A stretch of DNA of 8,325 bases from Acidobacteriota bacterium (lineage in GTDB: Bacteria; Acidobacteriota; Vicinamibacteria; Vicinamibacterales; CAVVIG01). Position 1 is the first letter of the stretch, and every line of letters begins with the position of its first letter. The position numbers and the translations under genes are program-made. The notes under the pieces are model-generated. The model worked only from the letters and a program-made list of their open reading frames with translations, made no database searches and was not told the DNA's origin. Location: the NCBI GenBank assembly GCA_003222555.1, contig QHWL01000097.1, forward strand, positions 561 through 8,885. Direction: 5' to 3'. Below are positions 1 to 5,764 of the stretch, in pieces.

Positions 1-345
1 CCCGCCGAGTTTCAGATCGGCATTCACGGTCGCCACGAAGTTCCCCGACAGCTCGATGCCTTCGCGTTTCACGACACTGAAACCGGCCAGCTCGAACGTT
101 ACGGCATAGCTGCCGGGCCGGAGATCGACGATGCGGTACTGGCCGGTGTCGTCGGTGACGACCGACCGGACTCTTTCAATCAGGACGGGGCTGGCGGCTT
201 CCACTCTTACACCCGGCAAGACAGCACCCGAGTTGTCCTTGACAACGCCGGTGATCGCGGCTTGCGCATAGGCCGTTGACGGTAAGAGCCAGGAAGCCAG
301 CACGACCAGGAGGGCCGGCGAGGATCGCTGGATCAGGTTCAGCAT
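1..345 (-). CDS. TonB-dependent receptor, N-terminal part (cut by window start)
   Basis: Only the first 115 codons are in the window. Residues 1-27 form a signal peptide (hydrophobic ALLVVLASWLL, cleavage likely after AYA). Residues 29-112 read as a carboxypeptidase-regulatory/CnaB-like beta-sandwich domain, with the hallmarks ITGVVKDNSGAVLPGVRVEA, TDDTGQYRIVDLRPGSYAVTFELAGF and a closing VNADLKLG. In Acidobacteriota this arrangement is typically the N-terminal extension of large outer-membrane TonB-dependent receptors (SusC/OmpA-like) that import oligosaccharides or other ligands. The plug and barrel would lie beyond position 1 and are not seen, so the receptor assignment is inference from the domain order. 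The ATG at 345 has a GGAG ribosome site 7 nt upstream and a convincing promoter at 426-454. Another secreted protein with a regulatory-like domain is possible but less likely. Confidence 0.8.
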   Translation of the reverse strand, partial: MLNLIQRSSPALLVVLASWLLPSTAYAQAAITGVVKDNSGAVLPGVRVEAASPVLIERVRSVVTDDTGQYRIVDLRPGSYAVTFELAGFSVVKREGIELSGNFVATVNADLKLGG

Positions 346-425
346 CGCTGTTCTCCTTACCTACTCCGCAAGTGGACGATGCCAGCAGGCGGGACGGTCT
401 GAGGCGGAATGCTTCTAAACCGGGC

Positions 426-454
426 AGGCTAGCTCTGTCGCGCAAGCATGTCAA
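426..454 (-). promoter_or_regulatory. Sigma70-like promoter of the receptor gene
   Basis: On the minus strand a perfect -35 TTGACA (454-449) is followed, after exactly 17 nt, by TAGCCT (431-426), a partial match to TATAAT. It points at the receptor ATG at 345, leaving a leader of about 75 nt. The -35 is perfect and the spacing ideal; the -10 is weak, which would fit a promoter that needs an activator. Confidence 0.55.
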
Positions 455-476
455 GCTGAATCCGCAACACTTTCAA

Positions 477-550
477 GAGTGAACTGACTTGGGTTTAGAG
501 AGTGAACTGCGTTTAGAACGAAGGGTGACGAAAGTGTGCTAGGAGTGAAC
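477..550 (-). repeat. Three direct copies of GAGTGAAC upstream of the receptor promoter
   Basis: GAGTGAAC (plus-strand reading; GTTCACTC on the minus strand) occurs at 477-484, 500-507 and 543-550. The first two copies extend to an identical 11-mer, AGAGTGAACTG, at 476-486 and 499-509. GTTTAGA also recurs at 493-499 and 511-517. Offsets of 23 and 43 bp are near two and four helical turns, so the copies would lie on roughly the same face of the DNA. They sit just upstream of the -35 element (454-449), the usual place for activator sites. No regulator is identified. Confidence 0.4.
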
Positions 551-592
551 ACGACGCGCTGGACCAGGTTGTGGAAGCCCAAAAACACACGC

Positions 593-1849
593 TCAATTCG
601 CGTGCGCCTTGTACCAGACAATGAAATCGAGGACGTTCTCGTTGACGGCGAGGCCGCGCGCGTAGAGGGTCGTCGTGGTTTCCATCGGGCGAATCGTGAC
701 CGACCTCAGATCTGGCGCTGAGAAGTTCGCCAGCAGAAACGCGCCGGGCTTCAGCATGGCTTCGACATTCGACATCGCCAGCGCTTGCTCGAACACGTCG
801 TAGTAGATGAACACGTTGGTGGCAATCACGAGATCGAATGCTTCCCCGTCGAGTCGCTCGGTCACGATGTTCACATTCAGCACCGACATCCGCTGAACGG
901 CAGAGGGCCTGACACGGACGGCCCGCAATTGTGCCACTTCCGCAATCGCCTTCGACGCCGGCGCCTGGGCGGGCGCGCCGATCCGATCGCCGAACGCCTG
1001 CCAGTACGCGCGAACCTCGGGGAGCCACGGCGTGCTCCTGGGCAGCAGCAGGTTCAGCGTGTAGCCGATGTTTCTTGCGGCCCGTGCTCGAGCCCGGGTC
1101 ACGTGATCGATGATGCGAGGGCTGATGTCGAGGAGCACGATCTCCGGATCGCCTGGCGAGGGCGCGAGACCCAGCCTCTTGAGCGAATCAAGCACGGCAA
1201 ACGGCTGCACCGTCTGTTGAGGATAGGCGTCGAAGCCGACGTCCTTGTCCGCGAAGTCGAGCCCGGGACCGACGATCGCCACGCGTCTCACGGAACCGGG
1301 CTTGAGCAGCCCACGCGCCTTCATCGCCGTCAACGCCTGCTCGACGGAATAGTTGGGAACGAGCGACGCGTCGAGCGACAGACCGCGCGTGCGGAACAGC
1401 CGGGACCGCTCGACAAACTCGGTCAGGGGGTCGCCGCTGCTCGTTGCGCCGAGTTCCTGATCGATCTGGTCCTGTTCGGTTGCCACGCGGATGACCGCCG
1501 CAAGCAGATAATTTCGTGCAGCTTCCCTCTCCACAGCGGTCGCGAAGGGAAGCCCTTTTCGCTGAAGAAGCGCCCGGGCGAAGAGCCGGCGCTCGTCATT
1601 GTCAGGGGCGGCCAGAGCCGTCAGAAGATCGTCGAGGCGGGCCGAGATCAACTCAATTGTCCGGCGCAACACCAGCTCCCGATCCCCCGCCGTGCCCGAT
1701 TCGACTGCGCCGAGCACCGCGCGTGGTCTCGAGGTAAACGACGTACCGAACAGCATCCAGTTGATGATGGTGTCTTCGTCGCCCTGGTCGAGCCGTGCGC
1801 GGACCTCGCGATCCTTGCGCTCGATCCAGCCCGGCCATGCAGTTTCCAT
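593..1849 (-). CDS. SAM-dependent methyltransferase-like protein, probably membrane-anchored
   Basis: The frame encodes 418 residues from the first ATG. The N-terminal half (about 1-180) is helical and charged with no recognised domain. The C-terminal half has Rossmann-type methyltransferase features: VAIVGPGLDF (about 190-199, glycine-rich motif I), EIVLLDIS (236-243, acidic end of strand 2), FDLVIATNVFIYYD (338-351, the strand-4 motif, resembling that of CheR) and a KPGAFLLANFS strand at 368-377. The substrate is unknown. The frame continues upstream of the ATG without a stop to 2026 and there encodes a hydrophobic segment, so the real N-terminus is probably longer (see 1850-2026). The gene lies upstream of the receptor on the same strand, 247 bp away, and that gap has its own promoter, so they are probably separate units. 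A long open frame on the opposite strand (785-2116) is a GC-driven shadow. The fold is fairly sure, the enzymatic activity less so. Confidence 0.7.
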   Translation of the reverse strand: METAWPGWIERKDREVRARLDQGDEDTIINWMLFGTSFTSRPRAVLGAVESGTAGDRELVLRRTIELISARLDDLLTALAAPDNDERRLFARALLQRKGLPFATAVEREAARNYLLAAVIRVATEQDQIDQELGATSSGDPLTEFVERSRLFRTRGLSLDASLVPNYSVEQALTAMKARGLLKPGSVRRVAIVGPGLDFADKDVGFDAYPQQTVQPFAVLDSLKRLGLAPSPGDPEIVLLDISPRIIDHVTRARARAARNIGYTLNLLLPRSTPWLPEVRAYWQAFGDRIGAPAQAPASKAIAEVAQLRAVRVRPSAVQRMSVLNVNIVTERLDGEAFDLVIATNVFIYYDVFEQALAMSNVEAMLKPGAFLLANFSAPDLRSVTIRPMETTTTLYARGLAVNENVLDFIVWYKAHAN

Positions 1850-2026
1850 CCGCGCTGGGATCAGATCATCGAGCTCGGGTGGAAGCTTGCCCGCCAGCTC
1901 GGTCAGAATCGGCCGGGCTTCACTAAAACGGACGAATCGAGCCGGAGCGACGGCGGCCGCCGCGCCTGCCGTGATCAGCAGCAGGACGCCGACAATCCAA
2001 ATGTGAGCGTGAAGAATGCGTCGATC
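1850..2026 (-). other. In-frame upstream extension with signal anchor, no standard start codon
   Basis: Reading the methyltransferase frame upstream of its first ATG gives 59 further codons before the TAG at 2029-2027. They encode D-R-R-I-L-H-A-H, then a hydrophobic run IWIVGVLLLITAGAAAAVA, then ARFVRFSEARPILTEL, which looks like a genuine signal anchor or signal peptide. No ATG, GTG or TTG occurs in this stretch. An ATT at 2017-2015 has AGGA 7 nt upstream and could be a rare start. Alternatively an ATG at 2058-2056 opens a different frame that would join this one after a single-base indel around 2030-2020. The start cannot be settled here. Confidence 0.5.
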
Positions 2027-2094
2027 CTATCAGTTTCGATGCTGACCACGCTCGTCATGGCGTCGGCGGAGGTCAGCCCTTACCGAAAATTCTC

Positions 2095-2123
2095 TTGCGC
2101 GAGGCCCCTTTCCTGAGCATTAT
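2095..2123 (+). promoter_or_regulatory. Promoter-like element of gene A, shared with paralogues B and C
   Basis: TTGCGC (2095-2100), 17 nt, then CATTAT (2118-2123), lies 32 nt upstream of the ATG at 2156. The stretch matches the leaders of the two paralogues (4089-4118 and 4868-4897): each has TGCGC, a GC-rich run, TTyCTG, then ATTRT. The conservation supports a regulatory role more than the fit to the sigma70 consensus does. Confidence 0.5.
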
Positions 2124-2155
2124 GACAAACGTGCGGGAGCGTCCGAGGTGAAACC

Positions 2156-2824
2156 ATGCGCCTGACTCCACTCGTTCCGGCAGCGTTAGTCCTGTTTATT
2201 TCGGCGCCTTCGTTCGCCCAAGAATGGATCGAGTTTGCCAGTCGGGCAGATCGCTTCACGTGCAACTTTCCGGTTCAACCGACCATCACGGAGACCACCT
2301 ACCGGTCGGAATATGGCGCCGATCTACCGGCGCGGGTGTATAGCGCCACGCAAGGCCAGAGCCGCTATTCCATGAGGGTGGTCGATTACAATCAGGCCCA
2401 GCGAATACTGGCCGAGAAAGCCAAGAACTGCCCGTTGGGCGCCGAAACCTGCATCGGAGCCCCCGGGAATGAGGGGTACTCGAGGAATGATGTGCGAGGA
2501 GCGATCGTGTATGCCTCGTGGCAGTTCATGCAACGGGACGCCAAGGTGACGCACTACATGTGGAATGCCATCGACCGCGTCGAAGGACATCAGCTGCAGC
2601 TCACCAACAACGGCGACAAATCCCGTACCTTTGCATCGATCTACATGCACGAAAACAGGCTCTATATCGCGGAGGCGACCGTGCCGGCGGGTTACCCAGA
2701 GCCGGGGTTCTTTCAGCAATCGCTAGGATGGCTCGACGAGAACGGGAGGGGGATTCGCTATGACTCTCTCTACTCCAATGGGTTCCCGCCACCTCCCCGC
2801 GCCGGTCGAGGTCAAGCGCGTTGA
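2156..2824 (+). CDS. Secreted protein of unrecognised family, paralogue A
   Basis: 222 residues. The signal peptide covers residues 1-21 (LVPAALVLFISAPSFA, cleavage before QEW). I do not recognise a named family. The body opens with EWIEFASRADRFTCNFPVQP, a pattern like the start of PsbP/Mog1-type folds (W..F.S....F...FP..P), a weak analogy only. It then has LPARVYSA, VVDY, a cysteine pair NCPLGAETC (C92, C99), DVRGAIVYAS, and the best conserved block SRTFASIYMHENRLYIAEATVP (157-177), GYPEP and QSLGWLDENGRGIRY. C36 is shared with paralogue C but not B. The ATG follows GAGGTG by 5 nt. It is paralogous to 4151-4837 (well over half identical by eye) and 3306-4064, both on the opposite strand. It is exported, probably to the periplasm or beyond; the role is unknown. 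Confidence 0.75.
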   Translation: MRLTPLVPAALVLFISAPSFAQEWIEFASRADRFTCNFPVQPTITETTYRSEYGADLPARVYSATQGQSRYSMRVVDYNQAQRILAEKAKNCPLGAETCIGAPGNEGYSRNDVRGAIVYASWQFMQRDAKVTHYMWNAIDRVEGHQLQLTNNGDKSRTFASIYMHENRLYIAEATVPAGYPEPGFFQQSLGWLDENGRGIRYDSLYSNGFPPPPRAGRGQAR

Positions 2825-2848
2825 TCCCGAACCTTGAAGTTTTATTAT
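2821..2848 (+). promoter_or_regulatory. Possible promoter of the first DUF6152-like gene
   Basis: TTGATC (2821-2826, overlapping the stop codon of gene A), 16 nt, then TATTAT (2843-2848) fits a sigma70 promoter reasonably (4/6 and 5/6). It is followed by an excellent AGGAGG (2870-2875) ahead of the ATG at 2883. The AT-rich patch stands out from its GC-rich surroundings. The downstream gene could therefore be transcribed both by read-through from gene A and separately. Confidence 0.35.
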
Positions 2849-2882
2849 TGTGTATGCTGTGCTAGTACCAGGAGGGGAGCGT

Positions 2883-3281
2883 ATGCGGTTTAGCTTATTG
2901 GGCGCTGCGGCTATTTGCGCGGTTGCCGTCGCGTTGCCGGCGTGGGCGCACCACTCCCACGGCAACTACGTCGACACGTTCATGGATGTGGAGGGTGTGG
3001 TCAAGGAAGTGCACCTGGTCGTCCCGCATTCCTGGATCTACCTGGAAGTCAAGGACGCCATCGGCGAGCCGCAAATGTGGGCGCTCGAAGCCACCAATCG
3101 CACGGGGCTCGAGCGGATTGGAGTCACGCCCGACTATCTCAAAGTAGGCGACACTGTCAAAGCGCGGTGCCATCGTCTCAGAGACGGCTCCAACGGTTGT
3201 CTTCTCGGGTTCTTGAAGGCCAAGGACGGAGCCGTCAAAGATTGGGACGGCAATAACGCACCTCCCCCGACTGATTTCTGA
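2883..3281 (+). CDS. DUF6152-like secreted protein (first copy)
   Basis: 132 residues. The start is fixed by AGGAGG at 2870-2875, 7 nt before the ATG; an ATG at 2850 in the same frame lies upstream of this site and is not used. The signal peptide covers residues 1-22 (LLGAAAICAVAVALPAWA), so the mature protein would begin HHSHGNY. The rest is a compact beta-type domain: VEGVVKEVHLVVPHSWIYLEVKD, MWALEATNRTGLERIGV, LKVGDTVKARCHRLRDGSNGCLLGFLKAKDG. The order (mature HHS, GxVxxV, PHxWIYxxVK, WALEA/WAIEA) matches DUF6152-type proteins and the second copy at 7020-7463. Function is unknown; the shape suggests a small OB-like fold, which is inference. C153-type pairing is not implied, but two cysteines (RC and GC) are close enough for a disulphide. 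It lies 58 bp after gene A and converges with gene B. Confidence 0.75.
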   Translation: MRFSLLGAAAICAVAVALPAWAHHSHGNYVDTFMDVEGVVKEVHLVVPHSWIYLEVKDAIGEPQMWALEATNRTGLERIGVTPDYLKVGDTVKARCHRLRDGSNGCLLGFLKAKDGAVKDWDGNNAPPPTDF

Positions 3282-3305
3282 CCCCGGCTCCGGCGGGCTC
3301 CTGAT

Positions 3306-4064
3306 TTATCTGCGACCACCCGCCGGACCGCCTGCATCGGCGCCACCGCCCGGCGGAGTGCCTGCACCGGCGCCACGGCCCCGGCCGGCGCCAGCGATCG
3401 GGGGCTTCGGGTACACGCCCATACCGTGGTACGCGTTGGAATAGATTGTTTGATAACGAATTCCCTTTCCATCCTTGTCGACCCACCCCATCGACTGTTG
3501 AAACAATCCCGGTTCCGGGTATCCCTTCGGCACCGTGCCCTCCGCGATGTAGAGCTTGTTTTCGTGCATCGCGATGTAGGCGAAGGTGCGGGACTGATCG
3601 GCATTGTTGGTCAGTTGTATGAAATGTCCTTCGACCATGTCCTGCCACTCCCAAGCCAGGCTTGTCAGCTTGACGTCCCGCTGAAGCAGCTTGAACGTCG
3701 CATAAACGATCGCCCCTCGCTCATCCTGCTTCCAGTACCCGGGACCGATGGTGGGGCCGGCGTTCGCACGGCACTGCGCGTTCCCGGGCGGACACGTCTT
3801 GGAACGCTCAATGCCCTGTTGTTCGAGGCCGGTGTAATCGACAACGGTCATCGAGTAATGCTCGCGACCCCTCTCGGCGCTGTACACCCGCGCCGGAAGG
3901 ATGTAATCCAATTGTGACTTCCAGGTGGTCTCCGTCACCTTTGGCTGACCCGGAAAGTTCACCTTGAAGCCGTCTTGCGTGTTGACGTACTCCTCCCATT
4001 CCTGGGCGGCTGCGGGCCCAGACACCGACAGCACCAACGCGAAAACTAGTGTGGTCATACGCAT
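3306..4064 (-). CDS. Secreted protein of unrecognised family, paralogue B, with Gly/Pro-rich tail
   Basis: 252 residues from the ATG at 4064. The frame is open further up to an ATG at 4118, but that ATG overlaps the promoter-like element, and the 4064 start aligns with the MRM start of paralogue C. Signal peptide 1-20 (TLVFALVLSVSGPAAA). It shares the family blocks: EWEEYVNTQDGFKVNFPGQP, VTETTW, LPARVYSA, VVDY, TCPPGNAQC (C91, C98), ERGAIVYA, LLQRDVKLTS, SRTFAYIAMHENKLYIAEGTVPKGYPEPG and QSMGWVDKDGKGIRY. It lacks the early FTC cysteine of A and C. Residues about 221-252 form a low-complexity Gly/Ala/Pro/Arg tail absent from C and only hinted at in A (RAGRGQAR). Function is unknown; exported. 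It ends 24 bp from the stop of the converging DUF6152-like gene. Confidence 0.75.
   Translation of the reverse strand: MRMTTLVFALVLSVSGPAAAQEWEEYVNTQDGFKVNFPGQPKVTETTWKSQLDYILPARVYSAERGREHYSMTVVDYTGLEQQGIERSKTCPPGNAQCRANAGPTIGPGYWKQDERGAIVYATFKLLQRDVKLTSLAWEWQDMVEGHFIQLTNNADQSRTFAYIAMHENKLYIAEGTVPKGYPEPGLFQQSMGWVDKDGKGIRYQTIYSNAYHGMGVYPKPPIAGAGRGRGAGAGTPPGGGADAGGPAGGRR
3330..3380 (-). repeat. Imperfect 30-bp-period repeat in the tail of gene B
   Basis: Two 21-bp copies, 3330-3350 and 3360-3380, match at 19 of 21 positions and lie one 30-bp period (10 codons) apart. They encode the Gly/Ala/Pro-rich C-terminus of paralogue B. The pattern suggests local tandem duplication or slippage lengthened the tail; GC bias alone could contribute. 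Confidence 0.5.
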
Positions 4065-4088
4065 GACGGGTCCCCCGCTTGCCGCTAC

Positions 4089-4118
4089 ACAATACTGGCA
4101 GAAAACGGCTCGGCGCAT
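4089..4118 (-). promoter_or_regulatory. Promoter-like element of gene B
   Basis: On the minus strand ATGCGC (4118-4113), 18 nt, TATTGT (4094-4089), ending 24 nt before the ATG at 4064. By hand alignment it matches the element of gene C at 21 of 30 positions, and also resembles that of gene A. It lies in the 86-bp gap after the stop of gene C, so gene B can be transcribed on its own. Confidence 0.5.
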
Positions 4119-4150
4119 TGTGAATTCTTTTTGACGCGACTAGGATGACA

Positions 4151-4837
4151 TCACGGATTCGGCGGAATCCCTCCGCGGACGGGCGGTTTCGGGAAATCGG
4201 GTGCGTTGACGTAGATTGTCGAGTAGCGAATCCCTCTTCCGCTTGCGTCGAGCCAGCCCAGGGATTGCGTAAAGACCGCCGGCGGAGGATAACCCTTGGG
4301 GACCGTTGCCTCCATGATGATGAGCCTGTTCTCGTGCATGTAGATTGACGCGAAGGTGCGGGATTGATCGGCGTTGTTGGTGGTCTGGATCTCCTGTCCT
4401 TGAACCAAAGCCTGGGAATTCCACATCAGGTGCGTCACCTTGACATCTCGTTGCACGAACTTCGCGGTCGCATAGACAATCGCGCCTCGCACGTCATTTT
4501 TCCAGTATCCAAGACCCCAGTCAGCTACGCCCTGACACGTCTCGGTGCCCGCCGGGCAGGACTTGGATTTCTCTACGAGGAGGCGTTCGACTGGGTTGTA
4601 ATCAACCACCGTCAAGGAGTAGCGGCTCTGACCTTGCGTCGCGCTGTATACGCGCGCGGGCAGGACGGCGCCATACTCCGAGGTCCAGGTGGTCTCGGTG
4701 ACCTTCGGTTGAGTGGGGAAAACGCAGGTGAAGCGTTCTTCGCGACTGGCAAACTCGACCCATTCCTGGGCGAACGAAGGCGCCGAAATAGATAGTACCA
4801 AGGCTGCCGAAATGAGTGGCATCGGGCGCATACGCAT
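4151..4837 (-). CDS. Secreted protein of unrecognised family, paralogue C
   Basis: 228 residues from the ATG at 4837, which has GGAGG (4849-4845) 7 nt upstream. A TTG at 4897 in the same frame lies inside the promoter-like element and is rejected. Signal peptide 1-23 (PLISAALVLSISAPSFA). It is the closest relative of A: EWVEFASREERFTCVFPTQP (C38), VTETTW, YGAVLPARVYSATQGQSRYS, SCPAGTETC (C94, C101), NDVRGAIVYA, QRDVKVTHLMW, TNNADQSRTFASIYMHENRL (153-172), EATVPKGYP and QSLGWLDASGRGIRY. A 31-bp stretch (4351-4381) matches gene B DNA (3581-3611) with only two differences, so these two copies are also close at DNA level. The tail (PKPPVRGGIPPNP) is short. Exported; function unknown. Confidence 0.75.
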   Translation of the reverse strand: MRMRPMPLISAALVLSISAPSFAQEWVEFASREERFTCVFPTQPKVTETTWTSEYGAVLPARVYSATQGQSRYSLTVVDYNPVERLLVEKSKSCPAGTETCQGVADWGLGYWKNDVRGAIVYATAKFVQRDVKVTHLMWNSQALVQGQEIQTTNNADQSRTFASIYMHENRLIIMEATVPKGYPPPAVFTQSLGWLDASGRGIRYSTIYVNAPDFPKPPVRGGIPPNP

Positions 4838-4867
4838 GAGTTTTCCTCCGACGCTTACGGCGTCGTT

Positions 4868-4897
4868 ACAATGCTGCCAGGAATTGCCCCCGCGCAA
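4868..4897 (-). promoter_or_regulatory. Promoter-like element of gene C
   Basis: TTGCGC (4897-4892), 18 nt, CATTGT (4873-4868) on the minus strand, ending 30 nt before the ATG at 4837. The downstream leader also shares GCGTCsGAGG with the leader of gene A, covering the ribosome binding site. The conservation between paralogues on opposite strands argues for retained function. Confidence 0.5.
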
Positions 4898-4927
4898 ACA
4901 GAAATTTCAGTTCACAGCCACCTGGGG

Positions 4928-4972
4928 CGGACCCGTGGTCCGTCGATCGTCGACCTCGCGCGTTGGTCGCGC
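4928..4972. other. Two GC-rich hairpins between the beta-rich protein gene and gene C
   Basis: CGGACC-CGT-GGTCCG (4928-4942) and GCGCG-TTGGT-CGCGC (4958-4972) are perfect short inverted repeats in the 145-bp gap 4838-4982. They lie just after the stop of the minus-strand gene ending at 4983 and before the promoter of gene C. Neither is followed by a T-run on either strand, so they are not classic intrinsic terminators. They could act with Rho or as transcript-end structures, or be chance in GC-rich DNA. Confidence 0.3.
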
Positions 4973-4982
4973 CCGACCGGGT

Positions 4983-5696
4983 TCAGTTCTTGAAATCGAC
5001 TATCGTCTTCAAGGTATTGCTGTCGATCCCGCCCGAGTCGCTCACCCGCACCTGGAGGTCACATTTACCAGTGGCCGGAGTCCCACCACCGGTTGGAGGG
5101 CGCGGATTGGGAACGATGGCGTGGACGACACCGTTGCCCTTGTCTCGAGCGCTCACCTTGCCGTTGATAACGCCCACGATGGGTTCACCGTCGCAGCCAA
5201 TCATGAACCAGACGTACGGTGAATCGCCAAGATCAGCAGACCGATCAACAGCGGCGAATTGGGCCTCGAGTGTTGGTTGATTCGATTGCGCAGACAGGAT
5301 GCGGAGCTCAGAGATCCTGGGAACGTGGCTCGGAATCATGATCGTGACGGGCGCCGTCCGACCCATCGGCATCAGGAGGACCAACGTTCGGTCTCCTGGC
5401 GCCGCGTCGTTAGCCACGTCGATTGTGAGCTCCGACCATGTGAGCGCTCCTTGGATGTTTTGGCCCAGTTTGATGCCGGACACCTTGACGCCAGGCGAAG
5501 GTGAGATCTCGGCGCCCTGGATCGCGTCCCGGCTTGGAACCGCCACGTTGATGACGGTTGCCTGACCGAGTGGCAACTGTCGTGGAAAAAAGCCCTCGAT
5601 TCTGAGCTGCTGTGCCTCGCTGAGGTGAACGCCCGGCCCCAGACAGGCCAGAGAGGTGAACGCGATTACTATGAAAGCCCGAGTGCCGGAGTACAT
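4983..5696 (-). CDS. Secreted beta-rich (Ig-like) protein of unknown function
   Basis: 237 residues. Signal peptide about 1-28 (AFIVIAFTSLACLGPG..LSEA, cleavage before QQLRIEG). A cysteine at 18 sits in SLAC, a poor lipobox, so lipidation is doubtful. Residues about 30-125 read as alternating strands: IEGFFPRQLPLGQATVINVAVP, GVKVSGI, WSELTIDVANDAAPGDRTLVLLMPMGRTAPVTIMIP. This is a pattern of Ig-like beta sandwiches. The second half (about 126-237) is another strand-rich domain (LEAQFAAVD, PYVWFMIGCDGEP, GVVHAIVP, CDLQVRVSDSGG) with two cysteines, C168 and C212, suited to a disulphide. The start is firm: an in-frame TGA lies two codons upstream and GAGGTG (5706-5701) precedes the ATG by 4 nt. 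It follows the HbpS-like pair by 68 bp on the same strand and may be cotranscribed. A binding or adhesive role is inference. Confidence 0.7.
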   Translation of the reverse strand: MYSGTRAFIVIAFTSLACLGPGVHLSEAQQLRIEGFFPRQLPLGQATVINVAVPSRDAIQGAEISPSPGVKVSGIKLGQNIQGALTWSELTIDVANDAAPGDRTLVLLMPMGRTAPVTIMIPSHVPRISELRILSAQSNQPTLEAQFAAVDRSADLGDSPYVWFMIGCDGEPIVGVINGKVSARDKGNGVVHAIVPNPRPPTGGGTPATGKCDLQVRVSDSGGIDSNTLKTIVDFKN

Positions 5697-5704
5697 TAAT
5701 CACC

Positions 5705-5741
5705 TCACCTTTCCACGCTCCCGGACACGCGGTCACCTCCT
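5705..5741 (-). promoter_or_regulatory. Orphan Shine-Dalgarno with possible seven-codon leader peptide
   Basis: On the minus strand AGGAGGTGA (5741-5733) is a perfect anti-16S match but lies 36 nt before the ATG at 5696, and an in-frame TGA at 5702-5700 bars it from starting that gene. Four nucleotides after it, GTG (5728-5726) opens a tiny frame encoding MSGSVER and stopping at TGA 5707-5705, right beside the ribosome site of the next gene. This is the geometry of translational coupling through a leader peptide. A ribosome-standby role, or a decayed start, is also possible. Confidence 0.35.
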
Positions 5742-5764
5742 GCGACAGTGGAGAAACGCATCGT

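Noticed and set aside
477..550. CRISPR array
   Set aside because: The repeats are only 8-11 bp with unequal short spacing and no cas genes; they fit a regulatory array better.
593..1849. Chemotaxis methyltransferase CheR
   Set aside because: Only the NVFIYYD segment resembles CheR; the N-terminal half and motif I context do not match, and no chemotaxis genes are nearby.
785..2116. 443-codon open frame on the plus strand, longer than the methyltransferase frame opposite it
   Set aside because: Its translation is rich in Arg, His and Gln without domains or a signal. The opposite strand has methyltransferase motifs and a hydrophobic N-terminal segment, so this is a GC-bias shadow.
3282..3305. 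Bidirectional terminator between the converging genes
   Set aside because: The 24-bp gap has only a short GC-rich partial palindrome without flanking T-runs.
4065..4118. Longer start for paralogue B at the ATG at 4118
   Set aside because: This ATG overlaps the promoter-like element and would put charged and cysteine-containing residues before the signal peptide.
4838..4897. Longer start for paralogue C at the TTG at 4897
   Set aside because: It falls within the conserved promoter-like element; the ATG at 4837 has a strong GGAGG site.
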